The notes under the pieces are model-generated. The model was given only the letters and a program-made list of their open reading frames with translations, was not told the origin of the DNA and ran no database searches. A program made the position numbers and the translations under genes. 64,000 bases of DNA from Cliona cf. orientalis (Eukaryota > Porifera > Demospongiae > Clionaida > Clionaidae), in assembly GCA_963930775.1 (NCBI GenBank), contig OZ005699.1:1385501-1449500 (forward strand), in the 5' to 3' direction. Below, piece after piece: positions 13,589 through 23,672 of this stretch; within the stretch, counting starts at the first letter, position 1; every line of letters begins with the position of its first letter.

Positions 13589-15323
13589 TCACACAATAAC
13601 ATTATCATAATCATGTGGCATAGTACTATCAAGGACTACAGGAGTGCAGCTGCTGTAAGCAACGTTTGATTCAGTATGAATAGTATTTGTGATGTATGCT
13701 TCGTTCATGTCCATTTCAATGACCTCTGCACTTGTAGGCTGGAACTCTGATCTGGAATCACTCTCTTGCATTGAAGACCTAGGCCTATTCATTTTATGCT
13801 TTTTCTGACGCACAAAAATTACTAGGATAACTACTACTATCAATAAGAGTGAACATAACACAACTATACTGGTGATAATACTTACAATAACTGGCAGTGC
13901 TGTATTATTGTATTTCAGTAACAGTACCAGACTGTGTGGCAGTGATGCCACTTGAGGGTAGTTCAATGTTAACATCTTCACAGTACAGAGTATTAAGTGT
14001 CAGCAGGTCTGTTTCTGGATCACAATCGCCCACAACAATAGAAACCATTGGTATGGCTGGGGATGTTCCGTTGTGATAGTAAGCAAGAGAGAAACGGGAC
14101 TGTTGTATATTATTACCATGCCATGAAATATTCAATGTGTCTCCGACCTGAATGGCAAAATTTATTGGTGTCAAATTATACTCATACAAGTTTAGGTATC
14201 CTGTTGGTTTTGGTTCCATTGTATTAGTGGTGAATACTATAATGTTAGGTGTTCCATCATTTGCCATTCTTATGATCTGCAGTTCTGGCCAACCAACAGG
14301 CACACGTATGTCAAATCTTGCTGCAATGACCATTTTTCTGAGAGCCCCAGATCGAGTGAATGGCATACTCATAGCCTGATGAGGTATTCCAGGAAAGGAG
14401 AAAGAGTCATTATCATACATATATATATTCCTTGGTGCTTCCACAATCACTCTCAGTGACTGCTCATTCAAAAAACCCATAGCACACTGCTGCCTTGATG
14501 GAGCTGTAGAGAAATTAGTACAAATTATTTAGGCTTGATGATAATTATTATTGAATGATTAGGTATGTATATTACATTCACATAGCTACTGGTTTCTATA
14601 GCAATGTAGGGGATTTCCTGATGTGTGGATCCTATAATACTAGCCGGGCATCTCATGTAATCATCACAGCTTAGTGTCAAGCCATATCCTCCTATCTGTC
14701 TCAGTGCTCTTATACTATACTGGTTTGGCTGAGCACTCATTGAATATTGTCTCAATCCAAGAATATAACCAGGCTCAAACTGGATAGGTGGCACAAAGTC
14801 GATCATGAACACTTCAAATACCTCTTGGCTATCACCAGACATAGATCTACTGACTGGCTGAATTGAATGGAGACTATTTGATTAGGGTGCATGGGTCCCA
14901 AGGCTTGCCTTTCCATGAAGTCACCACCTGACAGTGTATGGTGCCACAAAGAAAACACTGGCCATGATGTTACATTATTTTGATGACCATCGGGATTCAA
15001 CTGGTGGGCTCTGTGTGCCACGAAGATCAACCTGGTCATACTGCCACTGCAAGTGAAATTCATGAAGGGAAATAGTAGTTGCTCCGTTGAACCAATCTCA
15101 TCTATTACTGAAAGTATTGGTGACCTGTAATCATCATCATCACCATTGATAAATATTGCCTTGTTCATGACTTCACGAACTGGAAGGATTTGGTATCCAC
15201 CAGCCCCTGTAAACGATCAAGTCACAATAATCATGAATCTGGCAGGGTAGCCATACTAGTCTTCTTACCATAAAAGCATGAAAAAAATAAGTACAGGGAT
15301 CCATACCACCATCTGACACGCAT
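13589..15323 (-). pseudogene. Kinase-less receptor paralogue, copy 4, two frame breaks
   Basis: Signal exon 15323-15269 (MRVRWWYGSLYL), ectodomain 1 exon 15206-14590, ectodomain 2 to tail exon 14503-13589. Splice sites and phases fit, but ectodomain 1 has a 5-nt tandem duplication (ATTCA twice near 14859-14868) that shifts frame. Another one-base shift lies just before the membrane helix (near 13905-13933). Removing a 28-nt GT...AG segment there would restore frame, but that is very short for an intron. The tail diverges from the others (QKKHKMNRPRS, NEAYIT, NVAYSS) and ends HDYDNVIV. Pseudogene is the simplest reading; confirmation needs transcripts. Confidence 0.65.
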
Positions 15324-15531
15324 TTTGTCCACTGTAGCCCGATACTCTTACTCGTCATGGGGAGTGCCAAAACAAGTATCGCGCATGCGCACTCTGTAGT
15401 GAGTGATCGGAAGGGAGTGGCCAGACAACGGATAAGCATTATTGACCAGTAGTGGTATAGGCTATAGCTGCATGATTGGCATCACCCTCAGAGGCTCTGC
15501 CGTGATATCTTGATATGAGATTGCAGCATAT
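15324..15531. promoter_or_regulatory. Upstream region of receptor copy 4 with GCGCATGCGC site
   Basis: Immediately upstream on the minus strand is the family leader block in altered form (near 15324-15345). A palindromic GCGCATGCGC lies at 15381-15390. This matches the consensus bound by NRF-1 in other animals; function here is inferred only. Confidence 0.35.
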
Positions 15532-16822
15532 GGCATTCCAACACTGACAAAATTGGCAAGCTCAAATATATGGTCAAACGTGAGTCAGATATATGGTCAA
15601 ACTCAAATATGTGGTCAGAATGGTTGCCTATTTATGATCAAAGGCAAATATATGGTCAAATTTTATATGATTAAACTCAAATACATGGTCAAACGAAAGT
15701 TATGGTCATTTTTCCCATATATGGTCAAACATGCAGTAAATGTATGGTCAAAATTCAAGAAAATCCCCTTACATAATAGTCACGGATATGACGTATCTAT
15801 TAGTTAATTGGACCGACGTGACGTCAACAGAATCCGCATTTGCGAATAAAATTCGCGATCGCGCGCACAAACGTACACTCACGATCCTTACCTTATGTAG
15901 TCTCGTTCACGGACCGGCCCCCTTTAGGGCGGAGTCTGGGGACTTGATCATTTCGCTCCGCTCCTACGTGGGAGGGCTGGTGCGCGAGACGAGGTACAAT
16001 CGGACATTATATTGTATGGCAGTATGGTAAGCATGAATGAATCTACTATAGCTATTCATGTACTATAATATTATATCCTTCTGCACCTGGTGTGTCTTAC
16101 CTTAGTCTCGTAACCAGACCGCTCCCACTGAAAGAACTGAACGCTGCGGTGGGAGCGGTCTGGTTTCGAGACTAGTCTTACCTGGGCTAGCCTTATCCCC
16201 AGGCCCTCTCTCGATCTCCCAGTATTTATTATGAAAGATAGAGAGAGGGCCATGGGACACGGCTAGCTCAGCTAATTTCATTCATACTTACCTTACAATG
16301 TCCGATTGTACCTAGTCTCGCGCGCCAGCCCTACGATCTACGAAGGAGGTAGCGGAGCGAGATGGCCAAGTCCCCAGACTCCGCCCCAGAGGGGGCGGGT
16401 CCGTGAACGAGACTACATGTACATAGCGGGTAAAGAATCGTTTGTGCGCGCGATCGCGAATTTTATTCGCGAACGCGGATTCTGGCTATGATTCTATTGA
16501 CGTCACGTCGGTCCAATTAACTAATAGATACGTCATATCCGTGACCATTATGTAAGGGGATCTTCTTGAATTTTGACCATATATTTGCTTCATGTTTGAC
16601 CATATATGGGAAAAATGACCATAACTTTCGTTTGACCATATATTTGAGTTTGATCATATAAAATTTGACCATATATTTGCCTTTGACCATATATAGGCAA
16701 CAATTTTGACCACATATTTGAGTTTGACCATATATCTGACTCAAGTTTGACCATATATTTGAGCTTGCCAATTTTGTCAGTGTTGGAATGCCCTTGCCAA
16801 TTTTGTCAGTGTTGGAATGCCA
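15532..16822. mobile_element. Foldback element with ~500-bp inverted arms and ATATGGTCAAA subrepeats
   Basis: The arms 15532-16040 and about 16270-16793 are inverted copies. Each begins GGCATTCCAACACTGAC and carries a run of degenerate ATATGGTCAAA units, then a GACGTCA/CGCGATCGCG block. The final ~30 bp are repeated once more at the right end (to 16822). The central loop holds a second hairpin (about 16106-16175, arms CAGACCGCTCCCAC). The mirrored reading frames in the arms are by-products of the repeat. No transposase is visible. The element sits in a duplicated spacer. Confidence 0.85.
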
Positions 16823-17505
16823 TAGCAGTCACTGTAAATCTAGTCAATTTGGTACACCAATAGCTGCGAGTCTGTTATCACAATAAAGCAAATTAGATGC
16901 TGGCCCTCAACTCCTCAGCCTGTACCGAATAATTATGTATCCCATTCTTAACTAATGCATGCCACTGGTTGTGAATCCTCAGCAAGTGTACATGCATGCA
17001 AGAATGTAATTTTTTTGTTTTCACTTGCACAGGAGGTTGTTTGTGGGTGTGTATGTGTAAACTTGATATTGTCTATAGCTATGGATCATGTGTGTATTAA
17101 CTTAGCCATGTTGTGCCACGATCATGGTAAACACGTTTTCCAGTTGAATGTTGTATGAAAATTGTGTAAAAAGCTAACATGATTTTATAGTACACGATTG
17201 CTTTAAATTCGGGATGCAGAATGGTGACAAGTTGTGATAATAATATCATTCAGTACGGTAACTGTTGTATTAGCTTGCTCCACTCAACAGTAGGAGAAGC
17301 ATAATAATATTATTGTATTATTATTATGGCAAACTTCAAGTTAATAATTATTTACAGAACAGCAAAAATGTATGCAGTAGCAGTTGTAAACAAGGGACTG
17401 AGAAGTGAAGGGCTCAATTGCCTGTTTACAACACCTGCCTTACCAGGCTTATGATAATTATCATAATAGCAGTCATGGACTACAATACACCATAATAATA
17501 TGAGT
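16823..17505. other. Spacer downstream of receptor copy 5
   Basis: No exon seen. It contains blocks shared with the 10.5-11.2 kb spacer, including the GCCTGTTTACAACACCTGCC region near 17420. Confidence 0.5.
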
Positions 17506-20500
17506 TCAGGGAAAAGCAACATATTCATAATCATGTATTTGCGGTGGGTGAGTACCGTAAGCCACAGTGGGGCTAGTTGGAACAGCATTATAATTAGTGG
17601 TACCATAGGCCACATTTGGGTAAGTTGGAACAGTAGTAGCATTACTGCCATAAGCCACATTGGTGTCAGTTGGAACAGTATCTGTGCTATGAGCTGGATT
17701 TGAATCCACTTCAATGCAATCAACGGTCCCATAGGCCACATTAGGATCAGTTGGAAGAGTGTCTGTAGCATAAACATGGTTTACCTCAATGTAGTCCTCT
17801 GCTTCATCGAGTTTGACTCCATGTGTGGAGTCTGTGATAGACTCACTAGAAGTATTATGGAGCGTTCGTGGTTGAGTACTCATCTCAATGGGGTCAGTAA
17901 CATTCATAGAGGTAGACTTCCTCCTTCGTTTTACAACTAAGGTTAACGTTAACACAACCACAAAAATTAGAAGAATAATCATAATGAGAGAGAATACCAC
18001 AGTTCCACTGATTATTGTTGTCTTATCACTAGTGGTTGATAATTTGACTTCAGATTCTGAATTTACCGTTTGGTTTATACTTGCCTGAGTAGCACTCATG
18101 GACCCCATAGTCATGGTAGCTGTAGTGTTACTAAAATTTAATTTTGGATTAGTAGTGGTGCTAGTCAGCTCATTATCTGTGGCTGGTGTGCGGCTAACGG
18201 TGTTATATGGCCCCGGGCTATCTGAAGTTGTAGTAATGTTCATCTCCTCACACTGCGGAATATTTGATGTCAGCCAGTCAGTTTCAGGACCACAGTCACC
18301 AACAATAATAGAAACCATTGGTACTCTAGAGCCACTACTAATAATATAGTAGGCAAGAGAATAACGGATCTGATCTGTCTGACTTACATTACCATGCCAG
18401 GAGATAGCCACTTCGTCACCAATCTGAACAGCAACACTGTTATTAAATTCGTACTCATAGACATTAAGATATCCTGTAGGTCTTGGTTCAGTTGTATTAG
18501 TTGTTGAAGCAACAATGTCGTAAGTATTTTGTTCCACATTGATTCTCATGATTTGCAGTTTTGGCCAGCCAACATGTGCAGTTGCATTGAATTTTGCTGC
18601 AATAATTATTCTCCTAAGATGTCCTGACTGGATGAGTTGCAAGTTCATAGAATCTGATGTTATGATTCCAGGAAAGTGGAGAGGAGGCTGGGAATATCTT
18701 GAGGCACTCCAGACAATCCTCAGTGACCGTTCATTAAAAAATCCCATGGCACACTGCTGAGAGGGAGGCTCTACACATGTACAGAGAAGCAATAATCATT
18801 ATTTGAAAGATGCTAGCAAGTATAAAGGGGTAGAATAGTGATACCCATTGAACTTGTGTTACACCATGATCCTATTCTGTATGTATGCATTATATTAATA
18901 ATTGAAGGGTCGAGAACCAGAGTGGCCTAACCCCAAATTGAATGCAGGAAATTGTCTAAATGGACTAAACCAAACACCCTACTCTACCAAATCACTCAAA
19001 TTTTCAAAAATGTGAATTTTCTGTTGCTCATGAAATGCATTTTAAACATATTTTCAAGATTAGGGGGCTAACTCAACATTAATAAATTTTATGGGTTAGG
19101 CCACTCTGGTTCTGAGCCCTTCAATTCTAGTAATAGGCCTGGATATTGATTACATCTCACCAATTTCTATTGCAACGTATGGCTTTTCTTGAAGTGAATA
19201 TAAATTGCACTGAGCATGTGTACTCTGACAATTATGATCATAAACTGGTGTCTCGCCATAACCTCTTGATTTAAGTAGCTCTATGCTACTATAAATGCCA
19301 TTTCCAGTGGGTAGACGATTTTGCCATAGTGTTACTCCTAAGATATCGTCAGCACTAAACATGACATTTGTTGTTAAAGTAACTTCCACCATCTGATGGG
19401 TTACATTAATTCTGCTTAGGCTCAGAGAACCAGTTAGCAGATCATTAGGTCCAATTTGTATCTCCTCGAATTGATGCTGGTGTGGGCGCCACAGAGAGAA
19501 ATAGGGCCACGACATCAACCTTGTAACATCAAATTGTTCACTTGACCCACTGAGCCATCCAAGGAACGTCAGCCTTATTATTCTACCATTGCAAGTAAAA
19601 TTCATGAAGGGGAACAGCAGTTGTCTGCCCCCGGACAGATTCAGTGTCGGTGGTGGGTTTGGTATCAGTGGGGGGCCATTGACAAATGTAGCATTCCTCA
19701 CTACTTCACTAAATGTGGGGATTTGGAAGCCGCTTGTTTCTTGGACATCTAGTGCATGTATATGATGTTTCATTCAATAACCCTTTGATTTACATGGCAA
19801 CTATCGAAGGCAATTAACATGAGATCAGAATTTAATATTAATATTTTAATATCACAATGACGGTCCCGGTGTCATAAAATTTTGGGGACCCCATGAAAGT
19901 GGGGACCCCGGGTCCCTATTTTCATTATGATTTTGGGGACCCTTCCGTGAATTTGGGGCCCCTCCAAGTGTAATCGAGTATAATTCGATATTCATAGTAG
20001 AACGCGAAGAATCAGTGGTTGCCATGAGTTTACTTGGTTCAGCGGAGCTCATAATTATTGTTCGGAGAAGTTAGTGGCTAGCTAGAAACAGTATGGCTAG
20101 CTTGTTTAAAATTTTGAGATTTAGAGATTTGTTTAAGATTTAGAGATGCTGTGGGGATTAAACTACCACCAAAGCAAAGGTGTTATTGACAGAGATCCAT
20201 AATTATATTATTGCCTAATATAATTAGCAAATCGTATTATGAGTACTTTTGGTCGGAAGTGGGAGGAGTCAGGAAGAGCCAGGGATGATTATGCAAGTCA
20301 TCAGAAAGGCCCCTGAAGAAAAGGCCAGTAATAGTCCACATTGATCATACTGGCACAAAAATTAAGCTAAAATTAACCTTGTGCAAGACATGCCCCAAGT
20401 CTTGGGTACAGTATTTGTGTTCATGTTTGTGTTTGCATGGGGTACACACCTATGGGGATGACGTTAATATTACTATTGTACTATTGATTTTAATGTCCAC

Positions 20501-21519
20501 TGTAAACATCCACTACTTTCATAAATTCCTGCAACGTCACTAAATGTCTGCCACTACAGAATTTTGTCACAAACTGTATAAATATCTATTCATGTTTGTG
20601 TTTGCATGGGGCATACAACCTATGGGGATGACATTAATATTACTACTGTACTATTGATTTTAATGTCCACTGTGTTTTTCTGTAAACATCCACTAGTTTC
20701 ATAAATTCCTGCAACATCACTAAAATTAATGTCTGCCACTACAGAATTTTGTCACAAACTGTATAAATATCTATTCATGTTTGTGTTTGCATGGGGCATA
20801 CAACCTATGGGGATGACGTTAATATTACTACTGTACTATTGATTTTAATGTCCACTGTGTTTTTCTGTAAACATCCACTAGTTTCGTAAATTCCTGCAAC
20901 ATCACTAAATGTCTGCCACTACAGAATTTTGTCACAAACTAGTAAAAATTTAATGTCTGCTGCAATTTATACAATGTCTACTAGTGAGATTTACGTAAAT
21001 ATCCACTACTTTCATAAATCCCCACAGTTATAACATCTCTAAATAATATTACACTGTGATTTATGTAAATGTCTAGCTACTACTTTTGTAAATCCTCAGA
21101 CTTTTCTAAATGCCTGCAATAATGAATTTTGACACAAATGGCACCCCACTTAATTTTAGCATGTAACCACAACCTAGAGCTTGCATGATAATAATCATGT
21201 TACAAAATTAGCTAATGGATACCATGCGGGCTGAGTCATGTGCTGTCTAGTCAGTCAAGGTATACATGCCTACCGTCAAGTAAATTGCACTGGGAGTCCC
21301 CATTTTCATAAGAGGGTCCCCAAAATCCTGTGAAAATGGGGACCCAGGGGTCCCTAAAATATTATGAAAATAGGGACCCGGGTCCCCATTTTTCTATGAA
21401 AATGGGGACCCCGGGCCATTTTGGGGGGTCCCTATTTTCATATGACACCGGTTTAAATACTTACCGTCAGTAACTGTTAGGAAGCATACAAGACACAGAT
21501 ACCACCATCTATCTTTCAT
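17506..21519 (-). CDS. Intact kinase-less sponge receptor with NxAY-repeat tail, copy 5
   Basis: Exons: 21519-21465 (signal peptide MKDRWWYLCLVCFL), 19748-19161 (ectodomain 1), 18770-17506 (ectodomain 2, Ser/Thr-rich stalk, membrane helix, tail). Junction phases agree (GAC G|AT, ATT G|AG) and the frame is unbroken, about 635 residues. Ectodomain 1 keeps [12 protein letters not shown] and WPYFSLW; ectodomain 2 keeps GWPKLQI, TGYLNVYEYEF, ISWHGN and VGDCGPETD. After the basic VKRRRKS anchor the tail carries repeated PTDPNVAYGT-like units (four NVAY or TVAY copies), EVNHVYAT, and a final HDYEYVAFP. These resemble NxxY docking motifs for PTB domains. There is no kinase; the stop is in the same exon as the membrane helix. 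At the place where the RTK splices out (HNTP, A|gtaagt) this gene reads through A|GTGAGT. Either it is a scaffold or decoy receptor, or it is alternatively spliced. Ligand unknown. Confidence 0.85.
18901..19125. mobile_element. 225-bp MITE in intron 2 of receptor copy 5
   Basis: The terminal inverted repeats of about 30 bp begin ATTGAAGGGTCGAGAACCAG and are complemented by the end GGTTCTGAGCCCTTCAAT. The inside is AT-rich and non-coding. Confidence 0.8.
19866..21451. mobile_element. 1.6-kb inverted-repeat element filling intron 1 of receptor copy 5
   Basis: The left end CCGGTGTCATAAAATTTTGG is matched in reverse at the right end (...TTTTCATATGACACCGG). Both ends are followed inwards by GGGGACCC palindromic blocks (19885-19960 and 21295-21440). 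A triplicated segment lies inside at 20421-20945. No transposase frame is visible. The element accounts for almost all of the intron. Confidence 0.65.
20421..20945. repeat. Three tandem copies of a 170-185-bp unit
   Basis: Copies start at 20421, 20590 and 20774, each with TCATGTTTGTGTTTGCATGG, a CTATGGGGATGACGTTAATA block and GTCTGCCACTACAGAATTTT. Copies 2 and 3 share the insertion TGTTTTTC absent from copy 1, so they are the younger pair. Confidence 0.85.
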
Positions 21520-21701
21520 CTTTCAGTTACTCACGAAGCCTAAAATGCGTAGCTGAGTGTCAGAGTTCGTATATACTGTAGTATTGCGCCTGCGGAAAGG
21601 TCTTGGCCTACTGCGCATGCGTATTTTAGCCCACACGTGATGTGGGGGAAATAGCTAATTAACGAGACGTAGAGGGTGTGTCCGATCGATCAAGAAGAGA
21701 G
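21520..21701. promoter_or_regulatory. Compact divergent promoter region, 182 bp
   Basis: This region separates the start of receptor copy 5 (minus) from the start of the intronless gene (plus). It contains TGCGCATGCG (21612-21621, NRF-1-like) and CACGTG (21634-21639, E-box) in otherwise TATA-poor sequence. Shared regulation is inferred from spacing. Confidence 0.5.
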
Positions 21702-23672
21702 ATGGATGGTGCTACTATAGACGTTGACTACAGCAGAGAGGCCTACACTCGTCGCCACCGTGAGAGGCTGCGTCACCAGAAGGAGAAGCAGTTGGAGTCC
21801 ACGAAGGTCTGGGTGCTCTCTCTCCCCCAGCACCGACTGGACTTGCGATGTCACTCGATCGCTTCCGTCAAGGTGGATGAATTCTTTCACTCGACCCTCT
21901 ACTTTCAGTGGTGCGTGAGGAGGTTCAAAAAGAGTCTAGCTGGCTCCCTTCCCGAGGATCAAGATGGCGCTGAATGGGCGAGGATGGTTTTCGAGTATAT
22001 GATGGGTGCTAGCGAGCGAAAACCGTTCGAGATGTACAACCTCACCGATCTACAGATCTTGACCGACGCAAAGGAGGTATTCGGGGTGATCGACGACTCA
22101 CTCGCTTTCCCCGTCATGAAACCGAACGGAATGCTTGAATTCGGGATGGTGACGCACAATCCGGAGGAAGAACTGGAAGCGGGTCGCTCTGGAAATGCAA
22201 TGAGCTGCTGGGCCCACAGGATCAACCGAGACCCTGACACAATCTTCGAGACATGCCGAAACGAAGATCTTCAGCTTCCCTCCATGCCGAAAAAAGGGGC
22301 CATGAAGATGAACGATCAACTGGTTGAAGAGGGTATGCTTACAGATGAATCTGAAAGCAACCCACCACCACCTATTATCACTGATGGTTCATCAGCTACG
22401 CCTACAGCTAGCATAGGTGTTCCCCTTGCTGCCGCAAGTGCTAGTGAGGAGGTAAACCCAATGATTGAGACGGAGAGCGAACTCACGTCAAGCACGAAAG
22501 ATTCCGACATACTCAAACAGATTGGTGAGATAATTGCAGGAAAGGTCAGCAGTGAAGAGGGGAAAGAGGAGATCGGTGGTGCAACTCCTTCTACGTCTGA
22601 AGCAGCTTCCGTGTCAGCTCTCAATGATACAGAAAAAGGCATGAGCTACAAAGACGCTTGTAGTGAAATATCTGCTGCGATAGATTTTGGAGCACCGGCG
22701 TACAACAAAGGTGACCACAAAGGGTGCTATGAAAGGTACAGAGCGGCCGGGGAGAAAATCCTCAAGAACTGCTCCCTGAAAGGTGTTCAGCAAGAATTTC
22801 GTTCGGCAATCGAATTGGCCGACAAACAACCAAGCTTCACCAAACAAGCATGGACCATGCGACATGCTTTCGATGCCATCCTCTGTGGTGACATCGATAC
22901 GTCGGATTTCACAGACAGCGATAAAGAAGAGCTAGCAAAGTCTACCGGAGCTGAAGATGATGACCCGGCAGAGATGGGCTACAAGGAAGCTTGCCTTGAA
23001 ATCTCGGCCGCCATAAGTCGCGGGGCTCCTACGTACAACGAAGGAGACCACAGCGGTTGCTACAACATCTACAGGCAGGCAGCGGAGAAGATCGTCGAGC
23101 GATGCTCCGTGGCTGTCGTGCAACAGAAGCTACGTTTGGCTCTCTATTTGGCTGAGAAGCAGCCCAGTTTCACCGATCGAGCCTGGACCATGCGTCACTC
23201 CTTTGACGCTATCCTACGTGGTATTTTTGTCATTCTCAACGGTGCTGTGGGAAACGATGATGAAGAGGAAGGGGCGGCGGCCAATGGAGAGGGCGGAGTC
23301 CCAAACGAGGAGAGAGAAAAGGGGATGAGCTACGAAGAAGCTTGCAAGGAAATCTCGGCCGCAATTAGCAGGGGAGGGCCCCTCTATAACGAGGGAGACC
23401 ACGAAGGATGCTACAATACGTACAAACAGACGGCAGAAAAGATCCTCGAAGAGTGTACGGTGGCCGGCGTAAAACGAGAGCTTCGCTCGGCACTCGAGAC
23501 CGTCTCGAAGCAGGCCAGCGCTACGATGCGTGCGTGGACCCTTCGTCATGCGTTCGATGCCATCTTGCGAGGCAACATTGACAGGGATCGTGGAGGGAGC
23601 GTGAGGGTCAGGAGAGGTGACGGCCCAAATTTGTCGCTCGGTGAACTATTAGAGCGTAGAGGTACTCTATAG
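21702..23672 (+). CDS. Intronless gene, protein with three ~88-residue repeats, function unknown
   Basis: I do not recognise this gene. It is one uninterrupted frame of 656 codons, starting at the first ATG in frame (MDGATIDVDYS); the frame is open a few codons further upstream, but without an ATG. Residues 1 to about 205 form a charged N-terminal part (RRHRERLRHQKEKQ, then TLYFQWCVRRFKKSL). A low-complexity acidic/Ser linker follows. Three repeats start near residues 314, 425 and 542. Each reads EISAAI-GAP-YN-GDH-GCY--Y, then AEKIL, LR-A, and ends AWTMRHAFDAIL. No signal peptide or membrane segment is seen, so it is probably intracellular. It is visibly richer in G+C than its surroundings and lacks introns, unlike every neighbour. 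A retrogene or horizontal origin is possible. Confidence 0.85.
   Translation: MDGATIDVDYSREAYTRRHRERLRHQKEKQLESTKVWVLSLPQHRLDLRCHSIASVKVDEFFHSTLYFQWCVRRFKKSLAGSLPEDQDGAEWARMVFEYMMGASERKPFEMYNLTDLQILTDAKEVFGVIDDSLAFPVMKPNGMLEFGMVTHNPEEELEAGRSGNAMSCWAHRINRDPDTIFETCRNEDLQLPSMPKKGAMKMNDQLVEEGMLTDESESNPPPPIITDGSSATPTASIGVPLAAASASEEVNPMIETESELTSSTKDSDILKQIGEIIAGKVSSEEGKEEIGGATPSTSEAASVSALNDTEKGMSYKDACSEISAAIDFGAPAYNKGDHKGCYERYRAAGEKILKNCSLKGVQQEFRSAIELADKQPSFTKQAWTMRHAFDAILCGDIDTSDFTDSDKEELAKSTGAEDDDPAEMGYKEACLEISAAISRGAPTYNEGDHSGCYNIYRQAAEKIVERCSVAVVQQKLRLALYLAEKQPSFTDRAWTMRHSFDAILRGIFVILNGAVGNDDEEEGAAANGEGGVPNEEREKGMSYEEACKEISAAISRGGPLYNEGDHEGCYNTYKQTAEKILEECTVAGVKRELRSALETVSKQASATMRAWTLRHAFDAILRGNIDRDRGGSVRVRRGDGPNLSLGELLERRGTL

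Noticed and set aside
15553-16771. Two mirrored ~84-codon frames (MASSNIWSN...)
   Set aside because: They are the same sequence on opposite strands, created by the ATATGGTCAAA repeats in the foldback arms.
20421-20945. CRISPR-like array
   Set aside because: Three long tandem units without spacers, within a eukaryotic intron.
21678-21701. Earlier GTG start for the intronless gene
   Set aside because: This is a eukaryotic gene; the first ATG in frame is at 21702.
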